Shown here one piece after another: positions 1 through 10,017 of a stretch of 64,000 nt of DNA (the stretch's first letter is position 1; each line of letters starts with the position of its first letter). The position numbers and the translations under genes were made by a program. Source of the DNA: Candidatus Pelagisphaera phototrophica (lineage in GTDB: Bacteria; Verrucomicrobiota; Verrucomicrobiia; Opitutales; Opitutaceae); NCBI RefSeq assembly GCF_014529625.1, contig NZ_CP076039.1:1178001-1242000 (forward strand), given 5' to 3'. A model generated the notes under the pieces. The model was not told the origin of the DNA and made no database searches. It saw only the letters and a program-made list of their open reading frames with translations.

Positions 1-312
1 GGGGGGTAGCGGAGACGGAGAAGACGCCCCTCCCGTTCCTTTGCCTAAGAATACCATTTTTCGGTCTTCTCGGACATCTACGGGTTGAGGTAAGGATAGT
101 TGGATTTTTTGAGGGACTTTGTAATCGAAATCAGTGAGAAAGCAATCGCACTTCTTGCCGCCATTGAAGGGGCGATAGGGGTTTGTGTGGTAAGGGAAGA
201 GTTCTTTTCGTTGAATTAAGACCAGTAGACGAATTGATCGAATGTTGACGCCTGTGCGGTGGCGAGCCAGATAGGTATTGGATTTAAGAAACCTCGTCTC
301 GTCTAATTGGAT
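1..312 (-). CDS. Unidentified open frame running off the left edge (partial)
   Basis: On the minus strand one frame stays open for more than 100 codons from about position 312 to the window edge, so the stop codon lies outside. The translation looks protein-like: it has [15 protein letters not shown], then [18 protein letters not shown], then a basic and proline-rich tail. I do not recognise the family. The frame also stays open antisense into the start of the dehydratase at 343, so its own 5' end cannot be set. It could be the 3' part of a real convergent or overlapping gene, or a remnant. Confidence 0.28.
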   Translation of the reverse strand, partial: MQLDETRFLKSNTYLARHRTGVNIRSIRLLVLIQRKELFPYHTNPYRPFNGGKKCDCFLTDFDYKVPQKIQLSLPQPVDVREDRKMVFLGKGTGGASSPSPLPP

Positions 313-342
313 TCTATATTGGGAACGTGGCAAAAGTCGGAA

Positions 343-1458
343 ATGAGCAAAGTCGATCGAATTGAAACTAAGCTTTTCAAGGTGCCCCTTGCTGAAATGC
401 TGACGGACGCAACGCATGGGGACCACTTGCATTTTGATCTGGTAACGGTGACTATTGCTCTAGACGATGGGTATGAAGGAACTGGCTACACCTACACCGG
501 TGGTAGAGGGGGATGCGCGATCAAGGCATTGCTCGATCATGATTTGGTTCCTTTTCTGATGGGAAGAGATGGCTCGGAGGTCGAATCGATTAACGAGCTT
601 TGCGAATCACATATTCACTATGTGGGGAGGGGAGGCATTGCGTCTTTTGCGATCTCCGCGATCGATATCGCCTTGTGGGACGCCCGCTGCAAAAGGCTGA
701 AAAAGCCATTGTGGCAGGTTGCTGGGGGAGCCAGGAAAAGCTGCAAGGTGTATGCTGGTGGGATCGATTTGGAATTTCCGCTTCCCAAATTGCTCAAGAG
801 TATTGAGGGCTATCTAGAGGAAGGCTTCAACGCGGTGAAAATCAAAGTAGGGCGTCTCGATTTGAGTGAGGATATAGCTCGTGCCCGAGCGGTAAGAGAA
901 TTGGTGGGGCCGGATGTATTTTTCATGGTCGACGCGAACTATTCCTTGAGCGTGGACAAGGCGATCGAGGCTGCCAATCGATTCAAGGAGTTTGACGTCT
1001 CGTGGTTTGAAGAGCCCACCTTGCCTGATGACTACCAGGGTTATGCGACAATAGCGGAATCGACCGGCTTACCTTTGGCGATGGGCGAAAACTTGCACAC
1101 GATGCACGAGTTTGGATACGCCTTTGAACAAGCAAATCTTTCCTATATTCAGCCCGATGCGTCGAACTGCTTAGGCATTACGGGATGGCTTAAGGTGGCG
1201 TATCAATCTGATAATTACGGCATTCCCATTTGTTCACATGGCATGCACGAGCTCCATGTGAGCCTCGTTTCATCGCAGTCTCACGGCGGCTGGCTGGAGC
1301 GTCACAGTTTCCCTATTGATTATTACACGGCTAGGCCCTTAGTTCTGGATGACAATCTAGCGGTAGCACCGGATTCCCTAGGAATTGGAGTCGAATTCGA
1401 TTGGGAGAAGTTGAAGCCTCACATGGTTGCCGAGAACGAGATTTCCAAGATTAGCTAA
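343..1458 (+). CDS. Enolase-superfamily acid-sugar dehydratase (mandelate racemase/muconate lactonizing type)
   Basis: A 371-residue enzyme expected to abstract the proton alpha to a sugar-acid carboxylate and eliminate water, giving a 2-keto-3-deoxy acid in the cytoplasm. The barrel carries the usual residues: the KxK pair at 166/168 (VKIKVG), metal ligands D197 (MVDAN), E223 (WFEEP) and E249 (GEN), and a histidine pair at 299/302 (CSHGMHE). I chose ATG 343 over an in-frame TTG at 307 because homologous sequence starts with [10 protein letters not shown] and the earlier start would lengthen an antisense overlap. The sulfatase gene begins 12 bases downstream, so the two are probably co-transcribed. 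Substrate (galactonate, fuconate, rhamnonate or similar) cannot be read from sequence. Confidence 0.88.
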   Translation: MSKVDRIETKLFKVPLAEMLTDATHGDHLHFDLVTVTIALDDGYEGTGYTYTGGRGGCAIKALLDHDLVPFLMGRDGSEVESINELCESHIHYVGRGGIASFAISAIDIALWDARCKRLKKPLWQVAGGARKSCKVYAGGIDLEFPLPKLLKSIEGYLEEGFNAVKIKVGRLDLSEDIARARAVRELVGPDVFFMVDANYSLSVDKAIEAANRFKEFDVSWFEEPTLPDDYQGYATIAESTGLPLAMGENLHTMHEFGYAFEQANLSYIQPDASNCLGITGWLKVAYQSDNYGIPICSHGMHELHVSLVSSQSHGGWLERHSFPIDYYTARPLVLDDNLAVAPDSLGIGVEFDWEKLKPHMVAENEISKIS

Positions 1459-1470
1459 TCCACTTATAAA

Positions 1471-3585
1471 ATGAAAAAAGCGTCTCTCATAACCCTTGTA
1501 ACGTTCGCCCTTTGTGCAGTTGCGACCATTGCATCTGCTCAGGTTCTAAAACAACCCAATATTATCGTCATGATGGCTGACGATATGGGGATGGGCGATA
1601 CGAGTGCTTACCAGGATTTCACCGGCAACGCGGATGAGAACCAAGTTTATACGCCACAAATGGAACGACTGGCTAGAATGGGAATGCGATTTACGGATGC
1701 CCATACGCCTTCATCACGGTGTTCGCCCACTCGATACGGCTTGTTGACAGGGCGATACTCCTGGCGTAATCGACTCAAACATTGGGTGCTCTTCGGCTCA
1801 CAAGGTGATCCTATGATCGAAAGCGATCGGCCGACGATTGCGTCTCTGCTCAAAGATCACGATTATCGAACGGCGATGTTTGGAAAATGGCACGTGGGGC
1901 TTCGGTATAGGCGGTCGGATGGCGACCCGGCGGCAGGTTGGGAAGATGCGGATCTCTCCAAACCTTTGCATACCTCACCCCTGGACCATGGATTCGACGT
2001 GGCGCACTTTACCAGCAGGTCGCACCTCTCATCAGGCCCAACCATCAAAGACGGTAAGATCACCCTTCTCAGAGGGCCGGGGCATATTGACGGCCGTTTT
2101 GTCACCGGAACGACGGGTTCTAAAAAGGGCCTGGTCGTGGCGGGTCCGAGTGCCTACATCCTTGAAGAACTTGGCAGTCGGCATTCGGACAACGCGATTG
2201 GTTTCATGACGAATCATGTGGGCGACCCGCAATTCCGCTGGCAGCCATTTTTTCTCTACTATCCAGCCAATTCGAATCATGGTCCCCATACGCCGGATAC
2301 GTCTATCGGAGGAATACCTGTTGATGGTGCTGCTCGCACGGAGTCAGGAGAAAAGACAACGATTCGCAATGACTATATTTACGAAAACGATGTGGCCTTG
2401 GGCAGAATGATCGACTGGCTTGAGTCGACCCAAGATCCTCGCAACCCAGGTAGTAAGCTGATCGAAAACACAATCGTCCTATTTACCAGTGACAATGGAG
2501 CCGAGGTTGACAGCGATATCGCAACGGGGCCTTTCCGTAGCCACAAGGGCTCTGTGTACGAAGGGGGTCATCGTGTCCCATTTATCGTTGCCTGGCCGGC
2601 TGGGGATGTTGGGGACGGTGATGCGGGGAGTCCAGGGTTGAGCAACGAGGCTCCGATCGGACTACAGGATCTTTACGCGACCTTTGCCGAAGTAGTCGGA
2701 ACAAAAATGCCCGACCATCGTGCGGGGGAAAAAGGTGGCGAGGATAGCTTTAGTATACTGAGCGCTTTCCGTGGCCAATCGCTTCCGGACCGCCCACCAT
2801 TGTTTTTTAACGACCACAAGGAAGCGAAAGAGGACCCGGCCGTTATGGCGATGCGCTTGGATTCACCTCGGATTGGAGGTCTTTTGGAAACGGGCAAGTG
2901 GAAGCTGTTTTTCGATGCCTCCCTTATCCGATCTGGATTAGCTAGACCCTACGAACTATATGATCTAGCTGAGGACCAGTGGGAAAAAGAGAACTTAATC
3001 GATCGACCGGATTTGAAACCACTCATCGCATACATGACCGAAAAGGCGTTGCTTCATCGGAATTCGGGCGGGCATCTTTTAGCGGAGTTTGCTCCGTCGG
3101 AACGCATTGTGTTCGATTGGACTAAAGACCATTCCCTCGAGGGTAGGCCGGTTGGCGCGAGTATAATGGTTCCCGACTCAGACTTAACTCTCAATATGGA
3201 CGTATCCTATATTTCTGGGGCTCTGATACGCGCTACTTTTGATTTGAACGAAAGGGGTCTTGGAATCCAGCATGGACAATCTGGCGATGTGGATTCGGGT
3301 GAAGGGCTGCGGATCTCTTTCAACCGGGACGTGATTGTCGACTCTTTGGGCATTGTCGCAGGCGATGGTATTTGCGGCGGCTTTTATCAGGTAGGGAAAG
3401 GAGCCCGCCTTTCGATTTACTGTGTAGATGCAGATATCGATGATAAGGATCAGAGTGGCGTGCTAAGCGACATTGGCGTTTTAAGGGCAGGTGAATCTCT
3501 CTGGCTATCCAGCCAGGGACGGTTTGGTTCGGAAGACGAGGGTCAGTGGAGACTGCGAACCTTGGCGGTGCGCCTCCTAGAGTGA
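1471..3585 (+). CDS. Exported formylglycine-dependent sulfatase with C-terminal extension
   Basis: A 704-residue arylsulfatase-type enzyme (sulfatase family S1). Residues 1-23 form a signal peptide ending ASA, so it acts in the periplasm or outside the cell. The metal-binding ADDMG motif lies at 36-40. The sulfatase signature is CSPTR at 84-88, where C84 would be converted to formylglycine by a maturase not seen in this window. Ordinary S1 enzymes have about 450-560 residues. Here about 150 residues follow the catalytic domain, with beta-rich character that resembles a small carbohydrate-facing module. It follows the dehydratase after 12 bases. Likely role: removing sulfate from a marine polysaccharide. 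The exact substrate is unknown. Confidence 0.88.
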   Translation: MKKASLITLVTFALCAVATIASAQVLKQPNIIVMMADDMGMGDTSAYQDFTGNADENQVYTPQMERLARMGMRFTDAHTPSSRCSPTRYGLLTGRYSWRNRLKHWVLFGSQGDPMIESDRPTIASLLKDHDYRTAMFGKWHVGLRYRRSDGDPAAGWEDADLSKPLHTSPLDHGFDVAHFTSRSHLSSGPTIKDGKITLLRGPGHIDGRFVTGTTGSKKGLVVAGPSAYILEELGSRHSDNAIGFMTNHVGDPQFRWQPFFLYYPANSNHGPHTPDTSIGGIPVDGAARTESGEKTTIRNDYIYENDVALGRMIDWLESTQDPRNPGSKLIENTIVLFTSDNGAEVDSDIATGPFRSHKGSVYEGGHRVPFIVAWPAGDVGDGDAGSPGLSNEAPIGLQDLYATFAEVVGTKMPDHRAGEKGGEDSFSILSAFRGQSLPDRPPLFFNDHKEAKEDPAVMAMRLDSPRIGGLLETGKWKLFFDASLIRSGLARPYELYDLAEDQWEKENLIDRPDLKPLIAYMTEKALLHRNSGGHLLAEFAPSERIVFDWTKDHSLEGRPVGASIMVPDSDLTLNMDVSYISGALIRATFDLNERGLGIQHGQSGDVDSGEGLRISFNRDVIVDSLGIVAGDGICGGFYQVGKGARLSIYCVDADIDDKDQSGVLSDIGVLRAGESLWLSSQGRFGSEDEGQWRLRTLAVRLLE

Positions 3586-3670
3586 CGCCTCACTTCCAGC
3601 GCGGCAAACACTTGTGATTTGCCAGGTTAGCCTTCAGTCTCGTTTCTGATCTTTTAGTCCCTTCATTAAG

Positions 3671-5029
3671 ATGAAATTTGTCTCCTTATTATTAGCGTTT
3701 CTGGTAGTGATTCCTTGCCTCAATGGAGAGGAGTTACCTCCTAACCTTGTGGTGTTTCTGTCCGATGATATGGGCCGGGCGGAGAGCTCGGTTTACGGGT
3801 CCAAGGAGGTCCTCACACCCACGATGGATATGCTGGCTTCCAACGGCATGGTGTTCGACGAGGCGTACGTGGCGTCTCCTTCCTGTTGCCCGAACCGATT
3901 CTCACTCCTTACAGGTCTAATGCCTGCCCGGCATGGGGCGCACCCGAATCATAGTCAGGTGAAAGAAGGAACCGAGTTCCTATTCCCGCTTTTGAAAGCG
4001 AAGGGTTACACGATCGCGTCCTTTGGGAAAGTCGCGCATGGAGCTCGTGAGTTCGAAGGATTGGACTTTAACTCGAAATCTCCCAGAAATATGTCGGTCG
4101 CGGTTCGTGAATGGTTTGCGTCGAATGAGGTACGGGAACCTATCTGCCTGCTTGTAGGAGACCGCCGTCCGCATGTGCCTTGGGTGGAAGAGTCGACTTA
4201 CGATCCCTCCCAAATTTCTCTTCCAGACTATTTGGTCGATACCCCTGAGACACGCGATCACTGGGCTCGTTACCTTACGGATATTACGGGGATGGACGAG
4301 GAAATGGGGCGTATCCACAAGATCGCTCAGAAGGAGTTTGGTGAGAACTTTCTATTTCTCTTCACAAGCGACCACGGTGGGCAATGGCCTCGTGGCAAAT
4401 GGAATTTGTATGAGACGGGGGTTCAGATTCCGTTGATTGTTTCCTGGCCGGGTCACGTTGCCAATGGCGTGCGGACGGATGCCATGGTGAGCTGGGTCGA
4501 TCTCGTTCCTACATTGATTGATTTAGCAGGTGGTGAGATACCATTCGACATCGATGGAAAGCCCTTCACTGGGGTATTGAGAGGAGAAGCGAGGGTGCAT
4601 CGTGACCGTATCTTCACGACGCATACGGGTGATGGGGTTATGAATATCTTTCCGATTCGAAGTGTCCGTATCGGAAAATACAAATACATCGAGAATTTGC
4701 GTCCGGATGGATATTTTACAAACCATTCAGATCGTTTGCGAAAAGACGGCGCCGGTGCCTTCTGGGACTCTTGGGACGAGGTTGCTAAGTTAGACCCGAT
4801 GGCCGCTGCCATCATTCGGAATTACTACACGAGGGACCCGCTCGAGTTGTTCGACTTAGAGGCGGATCCTATGGAGTATGATAACCTGGCCCGTAATTCA
4901 GAGTATCGAGATGTGATGGCCCAAATGAAAAAGGAGCTCACTGAGTGGACAGAATCCCAAGGGGACGAGTTGCTGCCGCACAAGGAACCCTATTTGCTTA
5001 CTGAGCCCATCCCCGATTTGAGAAAGTAG
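3671..5029 (+). CDS. Exported sulfatase, iduronate-2-sulfatase-like
   Basis: A 452-residue S1 sulfatase with a hydrophobic signal peptide (about residues 1-19). SDDMG near residue 31 provides metal-binding aspartates. CCPNR at 72-76 is the formylglycine signature, with C72 as the catalytic residue. The stretch GDRRPHVPW resembles the conserved region of iduronate-2-sulfatase-like enzymes (KPHLPF in relatives), which is the basis for the subfamily guess. Length fits a bare catalytic domain. It lies 85 bases after the first sulfatase and is probably part of the same desulfation set. Confidence 0.85.
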   Translation: MKFVSLLLAFLVVIPCLNGEELPPNLVVFLSDDMGRAESSVYGSKEVLTPTMDMLASNGMVFDEAYVASPSCCPNRFSLLTGLMPARHGAHPNHSQVKEGTEFLFPLLKAKGYTIASFGKVAHGAREFEGLDFNSKSPRNMSVAVREWFASNEVREPICLLVGDRRPHVPWVEESTYDPSQISLPDYLVDTPETRDHWARYLTDITGMDEEMGRIHKIAQKEFGENFLFLFTSDHGGQWPRGKWNLYETGVQIPLIVSWPGHVANGVRTDAMVSWVDLVPTLIDLAGGEIPFDIDGKPFTGVLRGEARVHRDRIFTTHTGDGVMNIFPIRSVRIGKYKYIENLRPDGYFTNHSDRLRKDGAGAFWDSWDEVAKLDPMAAAIIRNYYTRDPLELFDLEADPMEYDNLARNSEYRDVMAQMKKELTEWTESQGDELLPHKEPYLLTEPIPDLRK

Positions 5030-5070
5030 AATTCGATATCTTTTCGGAGCGATTCATCTTCATTGGAATT

Positions 5071-5340
5071 TATGAAACATCTATTTGCATTCAGCATTTT
5101 ACTTTTGTTTTACTAGGCTTCTACTGATTGGCTTAAAGGAGGGGGATGCGCTGGCGACTTTGAGACGATCCATGAGGCGCCAACGCATTGGAGCGTGATA
5201 GGGGAAGAAAATATTGGATGGCGGATCACGCATCTAGAAACGGGTCAGAGCGCACCCGTCATCTCTTGGGGAAAAGTGTTTTTCTCGACGGGCAAAGAAG
5301 TCGAAAGCGACGCGGAACTAGCGAATGAGATCGGATAGAG
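5071..5340 (+). pseudogene. Remnant of a PQQ-like beta-propeller protein N-terminus
   Basis: A start and signal peptide (MKHLFAFSILLLFY) are followed at once by a TAG stop. The same frame then continues with WSVIGEENIGWRIT and GQSAPVISWGKVFFSTG. These match the first blade of the PQQ-like protein at 16301, which has WSTEKNIVWKSEIPG and GWSSPLLIDGKIVLTT. A second stop ends the match at 5338. What follows up to 5767 holds only short, unrelated frames and looks like further decay. The remnant probably records a second copy of that gene. Confidence 0.6.
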
Positions 5341-5767
5341 TCGCGGAAGAGAGGAAGATCTTCAATTCGGGTCCGTTTTGGCTTTGAAGTTTTCGGGCAG
5401 AAGGATGATGCGAGATTGTCCGCCGTTTCAATGCTCCAATTCCCGCTGATGGATTTTTGATTTTAGACCAACGCCCGATTCGTGGTGGCATCGTCAGCAT
5501 ATCCCAAGAAACTTGTTAAAGCGGTTAGGTCGTCGATGCGACCTAAAGACTGCGAATGGGTGTTATGGATTGGTTTTGGAGAACCTAACAATCCGTTAGA
5601 CGAAATTATTGTGTTTTCGCTTGGCTCCGATTCAACCTCCACTCATATGAATGAGAAAATCCGATGTTGCTCGTTGGCCAGTGTGAAAATCAGCGGGATT
5701 AGATTCGGGATCTGGTTGTGTGGGGAAAATTTTAGAGAGGGAATAACCTAATTACATTCCAAATATC
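5341..5767. other. Non-coding or decayed stretch
   Basis: No convincing gene is seen here. The longest open frame (5482-5751, plus strand) has no recognisable motif and starts with a valine codon inside degenerate sequence. It probably belongs to the decayed PQQ gene upstream and contains the promoter for the efflux operon that starts at 5768. Confidence 0.4.
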
Positions 5768-6868
5768 ATGTGGAAAACGTTCTTAGTCGTCTTCGGGCTC
5801 ATAGTTGCGATTCTTTTAGGGATCTTCTTTATTAAAGGACCTCAGTTCGCTCCACCTCCGCTCTTTGTCATGCCTCCTGAGTCAGTTTCTTCAGGGATCG
5901 CTGAGGAGATGGTTTGGGAGAACTCGGTGAGCGCCGTCGGAACGTTGCGGGCTTCGCAGGGGGTAACGCTTTCTGCCGAGGTTTCAGGTACCATATCCGA
6001 AATTCACTTTGAATCGGGTCAAAACGCGCAGAAGGGAGATTTGCTTTTCGAACTCGATACCTCGGCGGAACGAGCTCAATTGGAGTCTGCAGTGGCGTCA
6101 GCAGAACTGGCCGAAGTCAATTTGAAGCGGACGAAGGAACTAAGGGCCAGTCGTTCGGTGGCCCAGTCAGAGTTGGATACTGCGGAAGCACGGGCTAAGG
6201 AAGCGAAAGCGGCGCTCTCGCAGATTCAGGCGCAGCTTGAAAAGAAGGTGATCCGGGCTCCGTTCTCTGGCCGGCTTGGTATTAGGCAGATTGACTTGGG
6301 TGAGTATATCAACCCCGGCGCTCCCGTAGTCTCGCTCCAGTCCGTCGACCCTATGTTCGTGGATTTTTCATTGCCTCAGCAGCAGTTGAGCAAGGTTAAA
6401 AGTGGCTATGAATTCCGATTGACCGTAGACACTTACACTAGCAAAACCTTCGACGGTACGGTGAAGGCAATCGATCCTGAGCTGAACTTGACCAATCGGA
6501 TGTTCCGAGTCCGAGGGGTTATAAGGAACGAAGACGGTGCGCTGGTTCCAGGAATGTTTGCCAATGTGGATGTCGTGCAACCGGACTCGACTACGGTGGT
6601 CGCTGTACCCGGAACAGCGGTGTACTATCAAGCCTTCGGTAATACTGTTTTTGTGATAAGGGATTCCGATGAGGGAAAGATTGTTGAACAACGCTTTGTT
6701 AAAGTAGGCCGGACCAAAGGTGACTTCGTCTCCATTGTCGAGGGAATCGCTGCGGGTGAGGAAATCGTCACGGCAGGAACATTCAAGCTCTCCGACGGCC
6801 GTTCTGTAGTGGTCAATAACTCCAGTTCCCTGCCTGTCTCGCTTAATCCAACCCCCGCTGACGCTTAG
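5768..6868 (+). CDS. RND efflux periplasmic adaptor (membrane fusion protein)
   Basis: A 366-residue adaptor that links an inner-membrane RND pump to an outer-membrane channel. An N-terminal membrane anchor or signal (residues 4-24) is followed by a lipoyl-like half motif (GTISEIHFESGQNAQKGD), an alpha-hairpin rich in A, E and L (about 110-165), the second lipoyl half (IRAPFSGRLGIRQIDLGEY) and beta-barrel and membrane-proximal domains. It is the first gene of a three-gene operon with the pump 23 bases downstream and the TolC-like gene overlapping the pump. Cargo is not evident. Confidence 0.92.
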   Translation: MWKTFLVVFGLIVAILLGIFFIKGPQFAPPPLFVMPPESVSSGIAEEMVWENSVSAVGTLRASQGVTLSAEVSGTISEIHFESGQNAQKGDLLFELDTSAERAQLESAVASAELAEVNLKRTKELRASRSVAQSELDTAEARAKEAKAALSQIQAQLEKKVIRAPFSGRLGIRQIDLGEYINPGAPVVSLQSVDPMFVDFSLPQQQLSKVKSGYEFRLTVDTYTSKTFDGTVKAIDPELNLTNRMFRVRGVIRNEDGALVPGMFANVDVVQPDSTTVVAVPGTAVYYQAFGNTVFVIRDSDEGKIVEQRFVKVGRTKGDFVSIVEGIAAGEEIVTAGTFKLSDGRSVVVNNSSSLPVSLNPTPADA

Positions 6869-6891
6869 TTTCGAATTAGCGAATAACTGGA

Positions 6892-9800
6892 ATGAGCGAG
6901 ATTATCAAATCCATTACGGACATCTTTATCCGGCGGCCGGTACTGGCTATTGTCGTGAACCTTGTCATTGTTATCGCGGGAGGCCAGGCAATCTACAATG
7001 CGACATCGGGATCGGGTGGGTTTACGGTGCGCCAATATCCGCAGAGCGAGAATGCCCTCGTTACGGTGACGACTTTCTACATTGGAGCTGATGCGGATCT
7101 CGTGAAGGGATTTGTTACGACACCGTTAGAGCGAGTCATCGCTGCAGCGGACGGAATCGATTATATCGAATCTAGCAGTGTTCAAAGCCTTTCGACAATC
7201 TCCATCCGGTTGAAGCTGAACGTCGATGCCATTAAAGTGCTGGCGGAAATCTCCTCTAAAGTGGATCAAGTGAGGGGGGATCTGCCGCCGGAAGCTGAGG
7301 TGCCGATAATAAATGTTGAAACGGCGGATACGAGAGTCGCTTCGATGTATTTGAGTTTCAAGTCTTCCAATCTGGAGCGAAATGAAGTGACCGACTACTT
7401 GACTCGTGCCGTGCAGCCAGCGTTGACAGCGGTCAAAGGTGTGCAGCGAGCGGACATATTAGGAGCCCGCGCCCTCGCCGTCCGCGTTTGGCTCAAACCG
7501 GAAAAGCTAGCGGCCTTCAATATCAGTGCAACGGAAGTTCGGTTGGCGCTCGCATCCAACAATGTTCTTGCGGCGGTGGGGAAAACTAAGGGGAGCTATG
7601 AGCAGATCAGCCTGAGTTCCAACGCGAATCTCACCTCGGTGGAAGAGTTTCAGGAACTGATATTGCGCGAGGAAAGGGATCAGGTAATTCATTTGGCCGA
7701 TGTAGCCGATGTTGAGTTGGGAGCGGAGAGCTATGATGCCGATGTGCGTTTTGGCGGCGAACAAGCGGTTTTTATGGGTATTTGGGTGATGCCATCCGCA
7801 AACTCGCTCGATGTAATCAAGCGGGTTCGGGCCGAGGTTGAGGCGATGCAGGACCGTTTTCCGGTTGGATTTGAAGGAGGTGTTGGGTATGATGCCACCG
7901 AATACATCGACAATGCCCTTAAGGAAGTAGTGGTTACCCTTTCTGAGACTCTATTGATTGTTGTCGTGGTGATTTTTCTTTTCCTCGGGTCTGTCCGTTC
8001 CGTTCTAGTGCCTTTAGTCGCGATACCGGTCTCATTGATTGGGGGGATTTTCCTCATGCAGATTTTTGGTTTCAGTATCAATCTTTTGACACTGCTAGCC
8101 ATCGTTCTAGCAGTGGGACTAGTTGTCGATGATGCAATCGTTGTTGTAGAAAATGTCGAACGCTACCTGCGTGATGGAAACTCTCCTAAGGACGCCGCTC
8201 TGAAAGGAGCCCGAGAGCTGGTAGGGCCCATTATTGCAACGACAATTACCCTTGCTACCGTTTATGCTCCGATCGCCTTTCAGGGCGGATTGACCGGCTC
8301 GCTGTTTAGGGAATTCACAGTTACATTGGCCGGGGCAGTCATTGTATCTAGTGTGGTAGCGCTGACATTATCCCCGATGATGGCCTCTAAAGTGCTAAAG
8401 GCGAACAGCGAGGAGAAAGGGTTTCGAGGCGTGGTAAACCGGTTTTTCGATCGGTTGCGTGAGCGTTACCGAAAGATGATCGAAGGTACATTGAAGGCTC
8501 GCCCAGCTGTTTATACACTTTGGGGGTTTCTGACTTTTCTGGTAATACCGCTATATGTCCTGTCCTCGATGTCTACCGAGTTGGCACCTACCGAAGACAA
8601 GGGTATTATATTTGGGCTACTGAGCACTTCATCCAATTCTACCATCGAGCAATCCAGTCACTTTTCAAAACAAGTGCAGGACGTTTTTGCGTCGACTCCA
8701 GAATACGACTACTCCTTCCAGATTACATCCCCCACAGGGGGCTTTGGAGGGATGATCGTTAAGCCATGGGGTGAACGAGAACGGCACATCATCGATATTC
8801 GTCAAAGTATGATACCTCAGTTAGGAAGCGTTCCAGGTATTAAACTTTTGCCCGTCCTTCCACCCGCACTTCCGGGAGGTAGCAACTTTCCTGTAGAATA
8901 CATCATTTCATCCACCGCCGAAACCGAGCAAATTGCTGCTCTAGCTCGTCAAGTAGCCAACAACGCAGCTGCAACTGGACTATTTGCATTTCCGCCAGAG
9001 CTGGATGTGAAGATAGACGAGCCACAGTCGAAGATCATTTTCGATCGTGATAAAGTAGCAGCATTGGGAATGAATCTTTCCGACGTCGGAAATGATCTGA
9101 GCGTTTTGCTCGGAGGGAACTACGTGAATCGGTTTTCGATAGATGGTCGTAGCTATAAGGTAATCCCTCAAGTGAAGCGCACGAGTCGGCTTGCCCCTGA
9201 AGATCTCGCCGACATGTACGTGAGGGGGCCGAATGGGAATTTAGTGCCGCTCTCTAGCTTCGCGACGATTGAGAATTCAGTTAAACCGCGGAGCCTGAAT
9301 CGGTTTAACCAGCTGAATTCTGTTAAGATTTCCGGCATAGCGATGGCTCCTTTGGATGCGGCGCTAAAAGTTTTGGAGGAAGAGTCTGCGAAGATTTTGC
9401 CGAATGGTTACGCGATCGACTATGCGGGAGAGTCGCGTCAATTGAGGAAAGAAGGGAGCAGTTTTTTCCCTATGCTGATGTTAGCATTGGTATTGGTATT
9501 TCTGGTTCTTGCGGCGCAGTTTAACTCTTTCAGGGATCCTTTGATCATCATTCTAGGCTCTGTGCCCTTGGGGATGTTTGGGGCTTTGCTTTTCACCGCA
9601 ATGCGAGCTCCTGGCGATCCTTGGACGCCTCATTGGTCTTGGGGGTGGACCTCCTCTTGGAATATATACTCGCAGGTGGGAATGATTACTTTATTGGGAC
9701 TAGTCACTAAGAATAGTATCCTCATCGTCCAGTTTGCCAATGTATTGCAAGAACGGGGACGCAGTAAGCTAAAGGCGGCCAGTGAAGCGGCTGCGACACG

Positions 9801-10017
9801 ACTGAGACCTATTTTAATGACCTCAGCAGCCACTATCTTCGGGCATATGATGCTCGTGTTCGTTTCAGGTGCGGGTGCTGCCGCTCGAAACTCGATTGGT
9901 CTCGTATTGGTTGGGGGGATGGCGATCGGGACGCTCTTCACTATCTTTATCGTTCCCTCGCTTTACATGCTACTGGCCAAGAATCATCAGAATGACATTG
10001 CGGAGGTGTCGGCATGA
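6892..10017 (+). CDS. RND-family inner-membrane efflux transporter
   Basis: A 1041-residue proton-driven transporter, the normal size for HAE-1/AcrB-like pumps. The protein opens with the typical FIRRPVLAIVVNLVIVIAGG helix. The GLVVDDAIVVVENVER segment of TM4 carries two adjacent aspartates for proton coupling, and paired large periplasmic loops follow TM1 and TM7. The second half repeats the fold (FLVLAAQFNSFRDPLIIIL, then TKNSILIVQFANVLQERG). One small oddity is a W-rich loop at about 885-900 (PWTPHWSWGWTSSWNIYS) between TM segments, which is longer than in typical pumps. It works with the adaptor before it and the TolC-like protein after it. Confidence 0.95.
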   Translation: MSEIIKSITDIFIRRPVLAIVVNLVIVIAGGQAIYNATSGSGGFTVRQYPQSENALVTVTTFYIGADADLVKGFVTTPLERVIAAADGIDYIESSSVQSLSTISIRLKLNVDAIKVLAEISSKVDQVRGDLPPEAEVPIINVETADTRVASMYLSFKSSNLERNEVTDYLTRAVQPALTAVKGVQRADILGARALAVRVWLKPEKLAAFNISATEVRLALASNNVLAAVGKTKGSYEQISLSSNANLTSVEEFQELILREERDQVIHLADVADVELGAESYDADVRFGGEQAVFMGIWVMPSANSLDVIKRVRAEVEAMQDRFPVGFEGGVGYDATEYIDNALKEVVVTLSETLLIVVVVIFLFLGSVRSVLVPLVAIPVSLIGGIFLMQIFGFSINLLTLLAIVLAVGLVVDDAIVVVENVERYLRDGNSPKDAALKGARELVGPIIATTITLATVYAPIAFQGGLTGSLFREFTVTLAGAVIVSSVVALTLSPMMASKVLKANSEEKGFRGVVNRFFDRLRERYRKMIEGTLKARPAVYTLWGFLTFLVIPLYVLSSMSTELAPTEDKGIIFGLLSTSSNSTIEQSSHFSKQVQDVFASTPEYDYSFQITSPTGGFGGMIVKPWGERERHIIDIRQSMIPQLGSVPGIKLLPVLPPALPGGSNFPVEYIISSTAETEQIAALARQVANNAAATGLFAFPPELDVKIDEPQSKIIFDRDKVAALGMNLSDVGNDLSVLLGGNYVNRFSIDGRSYKVIPQVKRTSRLAPEDLADMYVRGPNGNLVPLSSFATIENSVKPRSLNRFNQLNSVKISGIAMAPLDAALKVLEEESAKILPNGYAIDYAGESRQLRKEGSSFFPMLMLALVLVFLVLAAQFNSFRDPLIIILGSVPLGMFGALLFTAMRAPGDPWTPHWSWGWTSSWNIYSQVGMITLLGLVTKNSILIVQFANVLQERGRSKLKAASEAAATRLRPILMTSAATIFGHMMLVFVSGAGAAARNSIGLVLVGGMAIGTLFTIFIVPSLYMLLAKNHQNDIAEVSA

